A stretch of 54,574 bases of DNA from Phascolarctobacterium sp. (GTDB lineage: Bacteria > Bacillota > Negativicutes > Acidaminococcales > Acidaminococcaceae). The notes beneath the pieces were generated by a model, which had not been told where the DNA came from, made no database searches, and saw nothing but the letters and a program-made list of their open reading frames with translations. The first letter of the stretch is position 1. The number at the start of each line of letters is the position of its first letter. Shown here piece after piece: positions 8,031 to 15,760 of the stretch. The translations under genes and the position numbers were made by a program. The DNA lies in the NCBI GenBank assembly GCA_004558595.1, contig SFCN01000014.1, positions 1 through 54,574 on the forward strand. The letters are read 5' to 3'.

Positions 8031-8131
8031 GAATCGCCGATAAGGCACTATCTGCTTCGTCATGACTCCTAGGAGTATTTCCTATACGCCGTCATCGTTC
8101 CTCGCATCTAGTACCTTCTCAACGATTTTAA
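8031..8131. repeat. Imperfect-palindrome intergenic repeat, copy 1
   Basis: About 100 bases starting at the base after the M20 stop codon. Ends are inverted (AATCG near 8032, CGATT near 8123; AAGGCACTA against TAGTACCTT), with the central palindrome ACTCCTAGGAGT at 8065-8076. A close relative is at 34374-34477: shared blocks include ATAAGGCAC, CTCCTAGGAGTATT, ATAC-CCGTC and TACCTTCT-AACGATTTTAAA. It encodes nothing obvious and can fold into a long hairpin. Confidence 0.8.
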
Positions 8132-8161
8132 ATAAAGGATATTTTTAAGGAGGGGTTTGTA

Positions 8162-8968
8162 ATGAAAAATATTAAATTACATGCCATTATTCTGGCGCTG
8201 ATCATCGTGGCAGAGCTGATCGGCACCCACACCATTACTATTGGTATTGGTCGCATTGTGCTGTTGCCAATGCTTTTTGCTCTGCTCCTGGGTATTTTGA
8301 CTACCCCCAAATTCCTCAACCTGTCCAGCCAAAAGGAAATGGTTGACGCTTCCAGCCTCATCGGTGTTACCCTGATGCTGCTGATGGCTCGCTATGGCAC
8401 CTTGGTTGGTCCCACTCTGCCAAAGATTTTGGCCGCTTCCCCGGCTTTGATTCTGCAAGAGTTTGGTAATCTGGGCACCGTGCTTTTAGGCGTTCCTGTT
8501 GCCGTATATTTGGGACTGAAACGCGAAACCATCGGTGCTGCTCACTCCATCGCTCGTGAGCCTAACGTAGCCTTAATCGGCGAAAAATTTGGTTTGGACT
8601 CCAGCGAGGGCCGCGGCGTTATGGGCGTTTATATCGCCGGCACCGTATTTGGTACTATTTTCTTTGGTATTATGGCCAGCGTGGCTGCTTCCACTCTGCC
8701 CATCCATCCCTACGCTCTGGCTATGGCCGCAGGCGTGGGCTCTGCCAGCATGATGAGTGCTGCTTTGGGCTCTCTGGTTGCCATGTATCCTAATATGGCC
8801 GACCAATTGGCCGCTTTCGGTGCAGCCTCCAACATGTTGTCCGGCTTGGATGGCCTGTATATGTCCGTATGGATTGGCCTGCCCATGACCGAATGGCTGT
8901 ACAAAAAATTCTACAAGATTAAGTACGGCGTACTGCCCGAAGAACCTAAGAAAGGAGAGGAAGCATAA
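8162..8968 (+). CDS. DUF3100 family membrane protein (transporter-like)
   Basis: 268 residues, strongly hydrophobic with about seven to eight membrane segments, and the family-like sequences RIVLLPMLFALLLGIL, SREPN-type loop SIAREPNVALIGEKFGLDSS and GVGSASMMSAALGSL. DUF3100 proteins have no proven function; they are commonly found with M20 hydrolases. Starts at ATG 8162 after AAGGAGG. Its TAA overlaps the next ATG (TAATG), so the two are translationally coupled and probably form one complex. Importer of the M20 substrate, or exporter of its product, is an inference from context. Confidence 0.75.
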   Translation: MKNIKLHAIILALIIVAELIGTHTITIGIGRIVLLPMLFALLLGILTTPKFLNLSSQKEMVDASSLIGVTLMLLMARYGTLVGPTLPKILAASPALILQEFGNLGTVLLGVPVAVYLGLKRETIGAAHSIAREPNVALIGEKFGLDSSEGRGVMGVYIAGTVFGTIFFGIMASVAASTLPIHPYALAMAAGVGSASMMSAALGSLVAMYPNMADQLAAFGAASNMLSGLDGLYMSVWIGLPMTEWLYKKFYKIKYGVLPEEPKKGEEA

Positions 8969-9414
8969 TGAACATTAAGGATACTGTAACTGTAATTGGC
9001 ATTGTTTCGATTATGAGCTTGTTCTCCAATGTGCTGGGAACTAAGGCCGGTATCGTGGATTCCATTCCCGGCCTCTTGATTCTGGGCGTTATTGCTCTTA
9101 TCGGTATGCTGGCTTCCAAATATCTGCCCGGCGGCATCCCGGCTGCTGCTTATGTTGTAACCATTGGCTGCATCATGACCGTTCCCGGCTTCCCCGGCTC
9201 CGATATTATCAATATGTATGTGAAGAAGGTTGGCTTCTTGGCACTGTGCACTCCGATTTTGGCCTATGCCGGCGTAGCTATTGGTAAGGATTTGGATGCT
9301 TTTGCTAAATCCGGCTGGCGTATTTGCCTTTTGGCCATTGTTGTTTTCGTAGGTACCTACATTGCTTCCGCTGTTATTGCTCAAGCAATTTTGAAGTCCT
9401 TGGGTCAAATCTAA
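8968..9414 (+). CDS. Small membrane partner of the DUF3100 protein
   Basis: 148 residues with about four to five transmembrane helices (e.g. IPGLLILGVIALIGMLASKY and ICLLAIVVFVGTYIASAVIA). It starts one base inside the stop codon of the DUF3100 gene. Length and coupling suggest it is the second half of a two-subunit transporter. I do not recognise a characterised family. The stop at 9412-9414 is followed at once by the -35 box of the next transcription unit. Confidence 0.65.
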   Translation: MNIKDTVTVIGIVSIMSLFSNVLGTKAGIVDSIPGLLILGVIALIGMLASKYLPGGIPAAAYVVTIGCIMTVPGFPGSDIINMYVKKVGFLALCTPILAYAGVAIGKDLDAFAKSGWRICLLAIVVFVGTYIASAVIAQAILKSLGQI

Positions 9415-9416
9415 TA

Positions 9417-9445
9417 TTGAAATAATTTCTGAATTAGAGTACAAT
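9417..9445 (+). promoter_or_regulatory. Promoter of the 147-residue gene
   Basis: TTGAAA (9417-9422) and TACAAT (9440-9445), spacing 17. It gives the next gene its own start although it is co-directional with the transporter genes. Confidence 0.55.
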
Positions 9446-9474
9446 ATTATCATCAAACCCAAGGAGGTATGGAC

Positions 9475-9918
9475 ATGTCCGAAATTTTAGCAGAAGCAAC
9501 ATTTCCCAGTGTAATACATAATAACGAAGTCAGCGAAGAAATTGTAAAATGGGGTAACAAAAACGGTTTCCCGCTGAAGAAGGCCAAATTGTACAATAAG
9601 ATGGATGGTTATGTGGGCTTTTCTCCCGATAACTATTTCATTAAGGCAACCCGTCTGCCGCCCGTTCCCGGTGGCTGGAAGGTAGTTGTAGAAAAATACG
9701 ATGCTGAAGAACGCTACATTCCCTTGAATGTAACTCCCGATGGCACTGTAAATCGCTTCATCCTGAAGATGATCGAGGAGTATGAAAAGGAAGGCCTGAA
9801 GCTGGAGCTGCAGGACAATACCTATGAGTCCTACGGCAGCTATCTGCGTGATTTAGTGGTTACTGGCCATCCGGTGCTCATCAATACCTTCGAAGACTTT
9901 ATTGAGAACATGCGTTAA
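9475..9918 (+). CDS. Unknown soluble protein, 147 residues
   Basis: No family recognised. The protein is soluble and mixed alpha/beta, with an aromatic and proline-rich stretch KATRLPPVPGGWKVVVEKYD and an acidic C-terminus (FEDFIENMR). Two ATGs are close together: 9469 lies almost on top of AAGGAGGT, whereas 9475 has a spacing of 7, so 9475 is chosen. It follows the M20/DUF3100 genes but has its own promoter. A role in the same pathway is possible but unproven. Confidence 0.7.
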   Translation: MSEILAEATFPSVIHNNEVSEEIVKWGNKNGFPLKKAKLYNKMDGYVGFSPDNYFIKATRLPPVPGGWKVVVEKYDAEERYIPLNVTPDGTVNRFILKMIEEYEKEGLKLELQDNTYESYGSYLRDLVVTGHPVLINTFEDFIENMR

Positions 9919-9935
9919 TCCTGCGTAGAAGCATT

Positions 9936-10223
9936 ATGGTTAGCGTATTAGAAAAGCAGCTGGCTCTAGCTTTGGACAGACGCTTGAGCGTTTTTCTGGC
10001 CAAGGCTCAGAACGGGAGCTTGCTGCAGGACGAGATGTCCCTGCGAGCTGCGGCCTACATGGCCAGCGAAATTATCCAGCCCTGCTGCTGCATGCTCTGC
10101 AATAAGGAGAAGCTGGCGGTTCTCCTACAGGGAACTAAGCTGTGCCAGAATCAGCAAGAGCTGACCCAAAGGTTAGCGGAGCTCATTTACCACGACTTGG
10201 CTCGCTGTAATGGGCTAGGGTAA
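9936..10223 (+). CDS. Unknown small protein, 95 residues
   Basis: Predicted to be mostly helical, with an unusual cysteine cluster CCCMLC in the middle and further Cys residues later (LCQNQ, ARCNG). The ribosome-binding site is weak. It begins 17 bases after the previous gene and ends just before a terminator, so it is probably the last gene of that unit. No homology recognised. Confidence 0.5.
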   Translation: MVSVLEKQLALALDRRLSVFLAKAQNGSLLQDEMSLRAAAYMASEIIQPCCCMLCNKEKLAVLLQGTKLCQNQQELTQRLAELIYHDLARCNGLG

Positions 10224-10236
10224 AACACATGAAAAA

Positions 10237-10275
10237 AGCAGTCACCTAAGCTTGTACTTAAGTGACTGCTATTTT
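10237..10275. terminator. Bidirectional terminator between convergent genes
   Basis: Arms AGCAGTCACCTAAG (10238-10250) and CTTAAGTGACTGCT (10257-10270) with a T run after it on the plus strand and an A run before it, serving both the small gene and the EAL gene. Confidence 0.85.
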
Positions 10276-10276
10276 T

Positions 10277-12313
10277 TTATTGTTGTTTCTGGTTTTCTTC
10301 CTCGTAGAGGAACACATAGAAGATGTCCTTGCCATCCTGATGAGCAAGATGTCCATAATCTACCACGGGCACCTTGGTGCCATCCTTGCGTACAATGTGG
10401 TACTTTACGAAATCCATCTCCCGATAGTGGTCCTTGATTTGCTGGGCAATGGATTCTTCCACCTGGTCTAGCTCTTCGGGGCTCACGATGCCCTTGAAGG
10501 AGCCATGGACGTGCTCCATAAAGTCCTCTTCATTATCGAAGCCAAACATTTCCCATAAATAGCTGTTGGATGCTAGGATTTTTTCGTCCCCAAAGGCCTC
10601 GTAGCTAAAGAAGCCGCCGGGCATATGGGAGTAGAGTGTGTCCGGTTCAGAGGAAGCGGCACAATTCGTCAGCATCTGGTTGAGCTCTTCCTTCAAATTG
10701 GCAGTGCCATGGGCTTGCAGCAGGGCTTCGAACTCTGCTACCGGCAGGGGCTTGGAATAGTAAAAGCCCTGGATAATATCGCAGCCATTATGCTTCAAGA
10801 AAAGTAGCTGTGAGGCTGTTTCTACGCCCTCGGCTACCAGCTGTACGCCCAGCTCCTTGCCCAATGCCATGGTGTAGCTTAAGACCAGCTCACCGTTTTT
10901 ATAGCCAATGAAATCGATTAAGCTCTTGTCCAGCTTGACTGCTTCAAAATGGAGCACATTGAGGCCGTTCAAGGAGGAGCGACCGGAGCCGAAATCATCC
11001 ATGTGGAGTTGGAAGCCTTGATTGGCGAAGGCGTCGGCAATGGGCTTAATTTTGAGATTTTCTAAAGCCACGCTTTCGGTGATTTCAATGGGCACATATT
11101 TGGGGTCCAAGTCATACTCATCAATAATAGCTTTATAGCGTTCCACAATATCGTGAACAAAAAGGCTGCAGCGAGAAACGTTTACCGAAATAGGAATCAG
11201 GCCTTGGCCATCATCCAGCCATTTCCGCTGCTGGGCACATACATGCTGGAAAACATAGCTGTCCAAGCGTGCAATCAGGCCATCCGACTCAAAAACGGGC
11301 AGGAATTCGCCAGGGGAAATGATGCCTTTTGCTGTTTGCCAACGCACCAGTGCCTCTGCACCTACAATTTTTTCTGTATAGGGATTAAATTTGGGCTGGT
11401 ACCAAATGACGAATTCTTCATTGGCTAAAGCATCGTTGAATTGGGCCTCGTAGGTTTGGGCCTTCAGCTGCTTTTGGCTGGTGCTGTCGTCATATTTGGC
11501 AAAGATACGCCGGAAGTCATTAATAATAGTGTTCAAGGCTAAAAGGGCCTTGGAGCACATATGGGTCACGGATATACCCCGGTCCACGTCCTCATAGATA
11601 CCGAATTTAATAATCACATTGGGGATTTCCGTCTGTTGCAGATATTCGTTAAAGCGGTTAGAAATCTGGATTTTGGTGTCGAGGCTAGGGGTTTTGTAGA
11701 GGCTGACGATCTGGTCCACGCCGTAGCGAGCGACCACGCCATCAGTATAGCATTCCTTGGTCAGCTGGGCCACGTCTCGAAGCAGGGCCTGAGCCTTGGC
11801 TTCGCCATAGGTGGCAGTGATAAGCTGGAAGTTCTTAATATCGGAGATAATAAGGTTGAAGGAGTCGTGAGGATTATCGTCCAGTAGCTTTTGGGCCCGA
11901 CCAATAAAGGCCTGCATGTTATAGACGCCTGTGGCTTGATCCAAATCATAATCTGCCGCTGCTTCGCTTTTGTCCGGTTCGGTGATACAAGAAGCATGCA
12001 GATTAAATTTCAAGCAGTTGAGGCTGGGCTCATGTCTGCCGGCGTTAATCAAGAAGGTAAGCACATACTGCTTCTTATGGCCAGCGAGAGGAATTGTTAC
12101 TACGCTTTCCATGTTGTTCTGTTCTACGTCTACAACGCAGTCTTCCTTACGTAAAACAGGGCAAAAAGAGCATGGTTTATCCTTGCCCAACAATGCCTGA
12201 TAGCATTTTGCGTTTTTAGCCATAGCAGGGATGAGCTTTTGCACCGGCTCGTTGAAGTCAACGATGGTGTAATCCTCATCAATAACTATGGTACCTAAAG
12301 CGATACCTTTCAT
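10277..12313 (-). CDS. PAS-GGDEF-EAL-PAS cyclic-di-GMP phosphodiesterase
   Basis: 678 residues. Order: N-terminal PAS-like domain (1-110) containing CYQALLGKDKPCSFCP and a further Cys; degenerate GGDEF domain (about 140-280) whose signature is RYGVDQ; EAL domain (about 300-550); C-terminal PAS-like domain (about 560-670). The EAL residues are intact: EALVRW, INVSR-type VNVSRCSL, ITES, DDFGSG, KLDKS, VAEGVET and IIQGFYYSKPL. So it should hydrolyse c-di-GMP, with the GGDEF part acting at most as a nucleotide sensor. No transmembrane segment is seen. ATG 12313 after GGGGTGAAG is chosen over the upstream alternative at 12352. It stands alone. Confidence 0.85.
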   Translation of the reverse strand: MKGIALGTIVIDEDYTIVDFNEPVQKLIPAMAKNAKCYQALLGKDKPCSFCPVLRKEDCVVDVEQNNMESVVTIPLAGHKKQYVLTFLINAGRHEPSLNCLKFNLHASCITEPDKSEAAADYDLDQATGVYNMQAFIGRAQKLLDDNPHDSFNLIISDIKNFQLITATYGEAKAQALLRDVAQLTKECYTDGVVARYGVDQIVSLYKTPSLDTKIQISNRFNEYLQQTEIPNVIIKFGIYEDVDRGISVTHMCSKALLALNTIINDFRRIFAKYDDSTSQKQLKAQTYEAQFNDALANEEFVIWYQPKFNPYTEKIVGAEALVRWQTAKGIISPGEFLPVFESDGLIARLDSYVFQHVCAQQRKWLDDGQGLIPISVNVSRCSLFVHDIVERYKAIIDEYDLDPKYVPIEITESVALENLKIKPIADAFANQGFQLHMDDFGSGRSSLNGLNVLHFEAVKLDKSLIDFIGYKNGELVLSYTMALGKELGVQLVAEGVETASQLLFLKHNGCDIIQGFYYSKPLPVAEFEALLQAHGTANLKEELNQMLTNCAASSEPDTLYSHMPGGFFSYEAFGDEKILASNSYLWEMFGFDNEEDFMEHVHGSFKGIVSPEELDQVEESIAQQIKDHYREMDFVKYHIVRKDGTKVPVVDYGHLAHQDGKDIFYVFLYEEENQKQQ

Positions 12314-12353
12314 AATCTTCACCCCTAATAATGTGCACTTCAACACTGCCAAT

Positions 12354-12382
12354 ATTATACCATAGAATATTCTAAATTGCTA
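12354..12382 (-). promoter_or_regulatory. Possible promoter of the EAL gene
   Basis: On the minus strand a perfect TATAAT at 12359-12354 is followed closely by the gene; the -35 hexamer 17 bases upstream (TAGCAA) is poor. Confidence 0.35.
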
Positions 12383-12570
12383 GACAGAAAAATACTTTCA
12401 GTTGAATAGATAAAGAATATAGTAAATAGGTTAGACGCTGAAGACAAGGGTTCAAAATCATTAAAACTCCCTTACTTATATGGAAGAATAAAGCTAGAGA
12501 TAAAGGGTGGTTTTAAGAAATTTAGAAGCTAAACTTATGGTGACAATTAAAAAAATGATTGAAGAATAAC
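12383..12570. other. AT-rich spacer without recognisable feature
   Basis: Between the EAL promoter region and the porin promoter I see only AT-rich sequence with no coding frame, repeat or hairpin worth annotating. Confidence 0.4.
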
Positions 12571-12599
12571 TTGCTATATATTCTTTACTAGTGTATAAT
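12571..12599 (+). promoter_or_regulatory. Promoter of porin 1
   Basis: TTGCTA (12571-12576) and TATAAT (12594-12599) with 17-base spacing. The leader is about 90 bases. The same TTGCTA-17-TATAAT arrangement precedes porin 2. Confidence 0.75.
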
Positions 12600-12694
12600 C
12601 TAGATAATAATTAGTTCTAATAAGAGTAGGAAACTGGGAAACTGCACTTATGGAGCTGATTAGAAGATTTACTAGTTTAGGAGCGTGAAGTATC

Positions 12695-13963
12695 ATGAAA
12701 AAATCTTTAGTTCTGGCCATGGCTATGGCTCTTGGCGTAACCGCTTCTGCTTTTGCAGCAAGCAATCCCTTTAGCGATGTTCCTGCAGGGCACTGGGCTT
12801 ATGACAGCATTTCCAAGCTGGCTGCTGCTGGAGTTATTGATGGCTATGGCGATACCACCTTTGGTGGCGACAAGCTGATGACCCGTTATGAAATGGCGCA
12901 AATTACCGCTAAGGCTATGGCTAAGGGCGCTAATGTGGACAAGCTGGCAGCAGAATTTGCTGATGAGCTGGATAATTTGGGTGTACGCGTAGCTAATCTG
13001 GAGAAGAAGGCCGATAATGTAAGAATTAGTGGCCAAATCCGCTATGAATATGCTGACCGCAATGGCGATCTGCAAAAGACGAAGGGTTCTGACGCCAAGA
13101 ATCGTCTGCGTACTCGTATCTTTGTAAATGGCCAAGTAAATGATGATTGGACCTATACCGCTCGCTTGGAAAATAATCAGGAATTTAGTGGGCCCAAGGG
13201 AAATACTGGTGAAGAAAAGACGGATCTGAATATGGCTTATGTCAATGGTAAAATTGGCGGTGCCAAGGTAGTTGCTGGTAAAGCTCCCATGTGCTTGGCT
13301 GAAGGCAATCTCTTTGATGATTATGCTGAATTTATCGGCCTGACCTATGGCAAGGATGTGAAGCTGAACGCATACTGGGGTCAACCTGTTAACTACGGTT
13401 ATGATGAATTCTGGGGTATTAATGCTTCCGGTAAGCTTGGCAAAGTGGGCTTGAGCGCTGGTTATGACCAATTCAAGGACGCTTTGGCAGCTGCTACTAA
13501 CGTAGCTGATGGCGATACTAATGCAGCTAAGCTGGGCGCTGATAACGGCGTATGGAATATTACTGCAAGCTATGGCTTTGATAAGAATGTGAAGCTGAGC
13601 GCAACTTATCTGCATTCTGATCTGGACAGCAAGGATGTTAATATGCTCGCAGGTGTAAATGATGTTGATACTGATGGTTACGTAATTAGCTTGGGCTATA
13701 AGGGCGCTAAGGCTAACCAAGTAGGCAGCTGGGGCGCAAACGCTAACTATTATAACCAAGGTGTAGGCACCTTCGTCGCTCACACTATGAAGACTGGTGA
13801 TTGGGGCTATCTGTATCGTGAAGGCTTCAAGGGATATTCCGTTGGCGCCAACTATACCTTAGCAAAGAATATCGTTTACAGCTTGGATTACTATGACCTG
13901 GAAGGCAAGGAAACCAGCACTGATACTCAGGTTCTGTGGAGCCGTCTGCAGCTTACTTTCTAA
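12695..13963 (+). CDS. SLH-domain outer-membrane porin (OmpM-type), copy 1
   Basis: 422 residues. Signal peptide MKKSLVLAMAMALGVTASAFA, then an S-layer homology domain at about 24-85 (NPFSDVPAGHWAYDSISKLA, GVIDGYGD, MTRYEMAQITAKAMAKG), a short coiled-coil linker with LDNLGVRVANLEKKA, and a beta-rich barrel ending in Phe. In Negativicutes the SLH domain holds the outer membrane to polyamine-modified peptidoglycan and the barrel is a trimeric pore. The first 110 residues are nearly identical to the next gene, the barrels differ. Followed by its own terminator. Confidence 0.92.
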   Translation: MKKSLVLAMAMALGVTASAFAASNPFSDVPAGHWAYDSISKLAAAGVIDGYGDTTFGGDKLMTRYEMAQITAKAMAKGANVDKLAAEFADELDNLGVRVANLEKKADNVRISGQIRYEYADRNGDLQKTKGSDAKNRLRTRIFVNGQVNDDWTYTARLENNQEFSGPKGNTGEEKTDLNMAYVNGKIGGAKVVAGKAPMCLAEGNLFDDYAEFIGLTYGKDVKLNAYWGQPVNYGYDEFWGINASGKLGKVGLSAGYDQFKDALAAATNVADGDTNAAKLGADNGVWNITASYGFDKNVKLSATYLHSDLDSKDVNMLAGVNDVDTDGYVISLGYKGAKANQVGSWGANANYYNQGVGTFVAHTMKTGDWGYLYREGFKGYSVGANYTLAKNIVYSLDYYDLEGKETSTDTQVLWSRLQLTF

Positions 13964-14005
13964 TCTATTTGATTCATTGGAGAAATCCTTCCTACCTCTC
14001 TTTTT

Positions 14006-14033
14006 AAGGGTTACCTTGGGGTGGCCCTTTTTA
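14006..14033 (+). terminator. Terminator of porin 1
   Basis: AAGGGTTACC and GGTGGCCCTT pair through a TTGG loop with G-T pairs, followed by TTTTT. It resembles the terminator of porin 2, showing that the duplication included the 3' flank. Confidence 0.75.
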
Positions 14034-14087
14034 CCAATGCTTAATGAATGAATTGTTGGCTAGGTTAATAGCATAAATTACACTAAG

Positions 14088-14146
14088 TTAGCATTTGCTA
14101 ATTATATAGAGGAGTGCTATAATAGCCCTTGTAAAGCTAATGCTAA
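14088..14146 (+). promoter_or_regulatory. Promoter of porin 2 with overlapping inverted repeats
   Basis: TTGCTA (14095-14100) and TATAAT (14118-14123), spacing 17. The -35 box is embedded in the perfect inverted repeat TTAGCA-TT-TGCTAA (14089-14102). The 8-mer GTTAGCAT at 14088-14095 recurs inverted as ATGCTAAC at 14139-14146 just after the start point. This looks like a repressor operator pair; porin 1 lacks it. Leader length to ATG 14282 is about 150 bases. Confidence 0.65.
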
Positions 14147-14281
14147 CATAAAGAGTAAATTAGCGATTGCATACTAAAACTGAATAGAGCGTACATATTA
14201 GCTGGCTATGATATATGCGCCTATTTGGCTGAGCACTAAGCTTTACACCAACTTATTTTCCAAATTGAAGGAGGAATAATA

Positions 14282-15505
14282 ATGAAAAAATCTTTAGTTT
14301 TAGCTATGGCCATGACTTTGGGCGTTACCGCCTCTGCCTATGCCGCTAACCCCTTTAGTGATGTTCCCGCCGGTCATTGGGCTTATGATAGTATCTCTAA
14401 GCTGGCTGCTGCCGGTGTTATTGATGGCTACGGCGATGCAACCTTTGGTGGCGACAAGCTGATGACCCGTTATGAAATGGCCCAAATTACTGCTAAGGCT
14501 ATGGCTAAGGGCGCTAACGTAGATAAGCTGGCTGCAGAATTCGCTGAAGAGCTGGATAATCTGGGCGTGCGCGTGGCTAAGCTAGAAAAGAAGGCAGATA
14601 ATGTTAAAGTAGCCGGTGAAGTACGTTACCATTATATGAGCACTGATTCCGAGTTCGAGCATCAGCTGCGTTCCCGTATCTTCATCAATGGCCAAATCAA
14701 CGAGGATTGGTCCTACACCGGTATGCTGCAAAATATTCAGGACTTCAAGAATAACACCGGCGATGAGGGAACCAGCTTTAAACGCGCCTTTGTAGAAGGC
14801 AAGCTGGGCGGCGTAGCCGTGAAGGCTGGTCGTTATGATGCTTTCTTTGCCGATGGCAATATTTATGATGCTGAAGCCGATGGATTAGAGCTGTCCTATG
14901 GGGATAAGGTAAAAATCACCGGCTTTGCAGGCAAGGGCACCGACGCGGAGGCTGAGAATGCTGCCGGTGAGACCATTGACAGCACCTATGGTAAATATGT
15001 GGGCGCCGAAATCAGCGCTGAGCTGAAGGATGTTAACGCTAAGGTTGGCTATTTTAAATACAAGGATATGTTCGAAAACAGTGTCGAAGGCAAGGGCTTG
15101 GAGAACAAGCTGTTCTATCTAGGCGCTGATTACACCGTGGGCGATGTAAATCTGGCTGCTATGTATTTGAAGGGTGATGGCAATAATAAATATGAACAAG
15201 CCTTTGGCAAGGCTGATGACGACGGCGTGGTTGTAACCCTGTCCTACAAGGGCGCAGAAGCTGAGGAAGTTGGCAGCTGGGGCCTGTTCGCTACCTACTA
15301 TAACCAAGGCGGACAAACCTACGTAGCTCACACCACCGATGCTAATACCTTTGATAATAATGGCTTCAAGGGCTATGGCATTGGCGCCAACTATACCTTT
15401 GCTAAAAATATGGTAGGCACCGTAGTTTATTACGACACCGAAAACAAGTTGGATAGCAAAGAGGATGACCAACGTCTGTGGGCTGATTTGACCTTTACCT
15501 TCTAA
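14282..15505 (+). CDS. SLH-domain outer-membrane porin (OmpM-type), copy 2
   Basis: 407 residues with the same plan as copy 1: signal peptide ending TASAYA, SLH domain (NPFSDVPAGHWAYDSISKLA), coiled-coil linker and barrel ending DLTFTF. The SLH region is almost identical to copy 1, but the barrel is divergent and contains more acidic loops (for example GKGTDAEAENAAGE). Expression probably differs because of the operator-like repeats in its promoter and a longer leader. ATG 14282 follows AAGGAGG. Confidence 0.92.
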   Translation: MKKSLVLAMAMTLGVTASAYAANPFSDVPAGHWAYDSISKLAAAGVIDGYGDATFGGDKLMTRYEMAQITAKAMAKGANVDKLAAEFAEELDNLGVRVAKLEKKADNVKVAGEVRYHYMSTDSEFEHQLRSRIFINGQINEDWSYTGMLQNIQDFKNNTGDEGTSFKRAFVEGKLGGVAVKAGRYDAFFADGNIYDAEADGLELSYGDKVKITGFAGKGTDAEAENAAGETIDSTYGKYVGAEISAELKDVNAKVGYFKYKDMFENSVEGKGLENKLFYLGADYTVGDVNLAAMYLKGDGNNKYEQAFGKADDDGVVVTLSYKGAEAEEVGSWGLFATYYNQGGQTYVAHTTDANTFDNNGFKGYGIGANYTFAKNMVGTVVYYDTENKLDSKEDDQRLWADLTFTF

Positions 15506-15559
15506 TGAAATGGGAATAGCAATTTTTTCTGCTTGATGTTTTTCCTCTACCTCCATTTT

Positions 15560-15586
15560 GGGGCTGCCTTCGGGTGGCCCCTTTTG
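15560..15586 (+). terminator. Terminator of porin 2
   Basis: GGGGCTGCC and GGTGGCCCC around a stable TTCG loop, then TTTT. Confidence 0.9.
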
Positions 15587-15662
15587 CATCTTTGCGCTAT
15601 AAGGTGGACCTCGCTCTTTTAGAAGCAGGTGTAGGCCGCAATTAAAAACGTATGAATGAATA

Positions 15663-15691
15663 TTGACATGTATACAAAGTAGCACTATAAT
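15663..15691 (+). promoter_or_regulatory. Consensus promoter of the sugar-binding lipoprotein
   Basis: Perfect TTGACA (15663-15668) and TATAAT (15686-15691), spacing 17. Leader of about 65 bases. Confidence 0.85.
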
Positions 15692-15760
15692 AAAAGGAGT
15701 TAACCGTGTTCCAGATTAATTACACTCTCACACAATCAAATAGCAAATGGAGGAATTTTG

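Noticed and set aside
12707..13783. A 358-residue minus-strand frame inside porin 1
   Set aside because: Antisense shadow of the biased porin codons; repetitive, Ile/Ser-rich composition with no start signal. A similar case is 34987-35955 inside the binding-protein gene.
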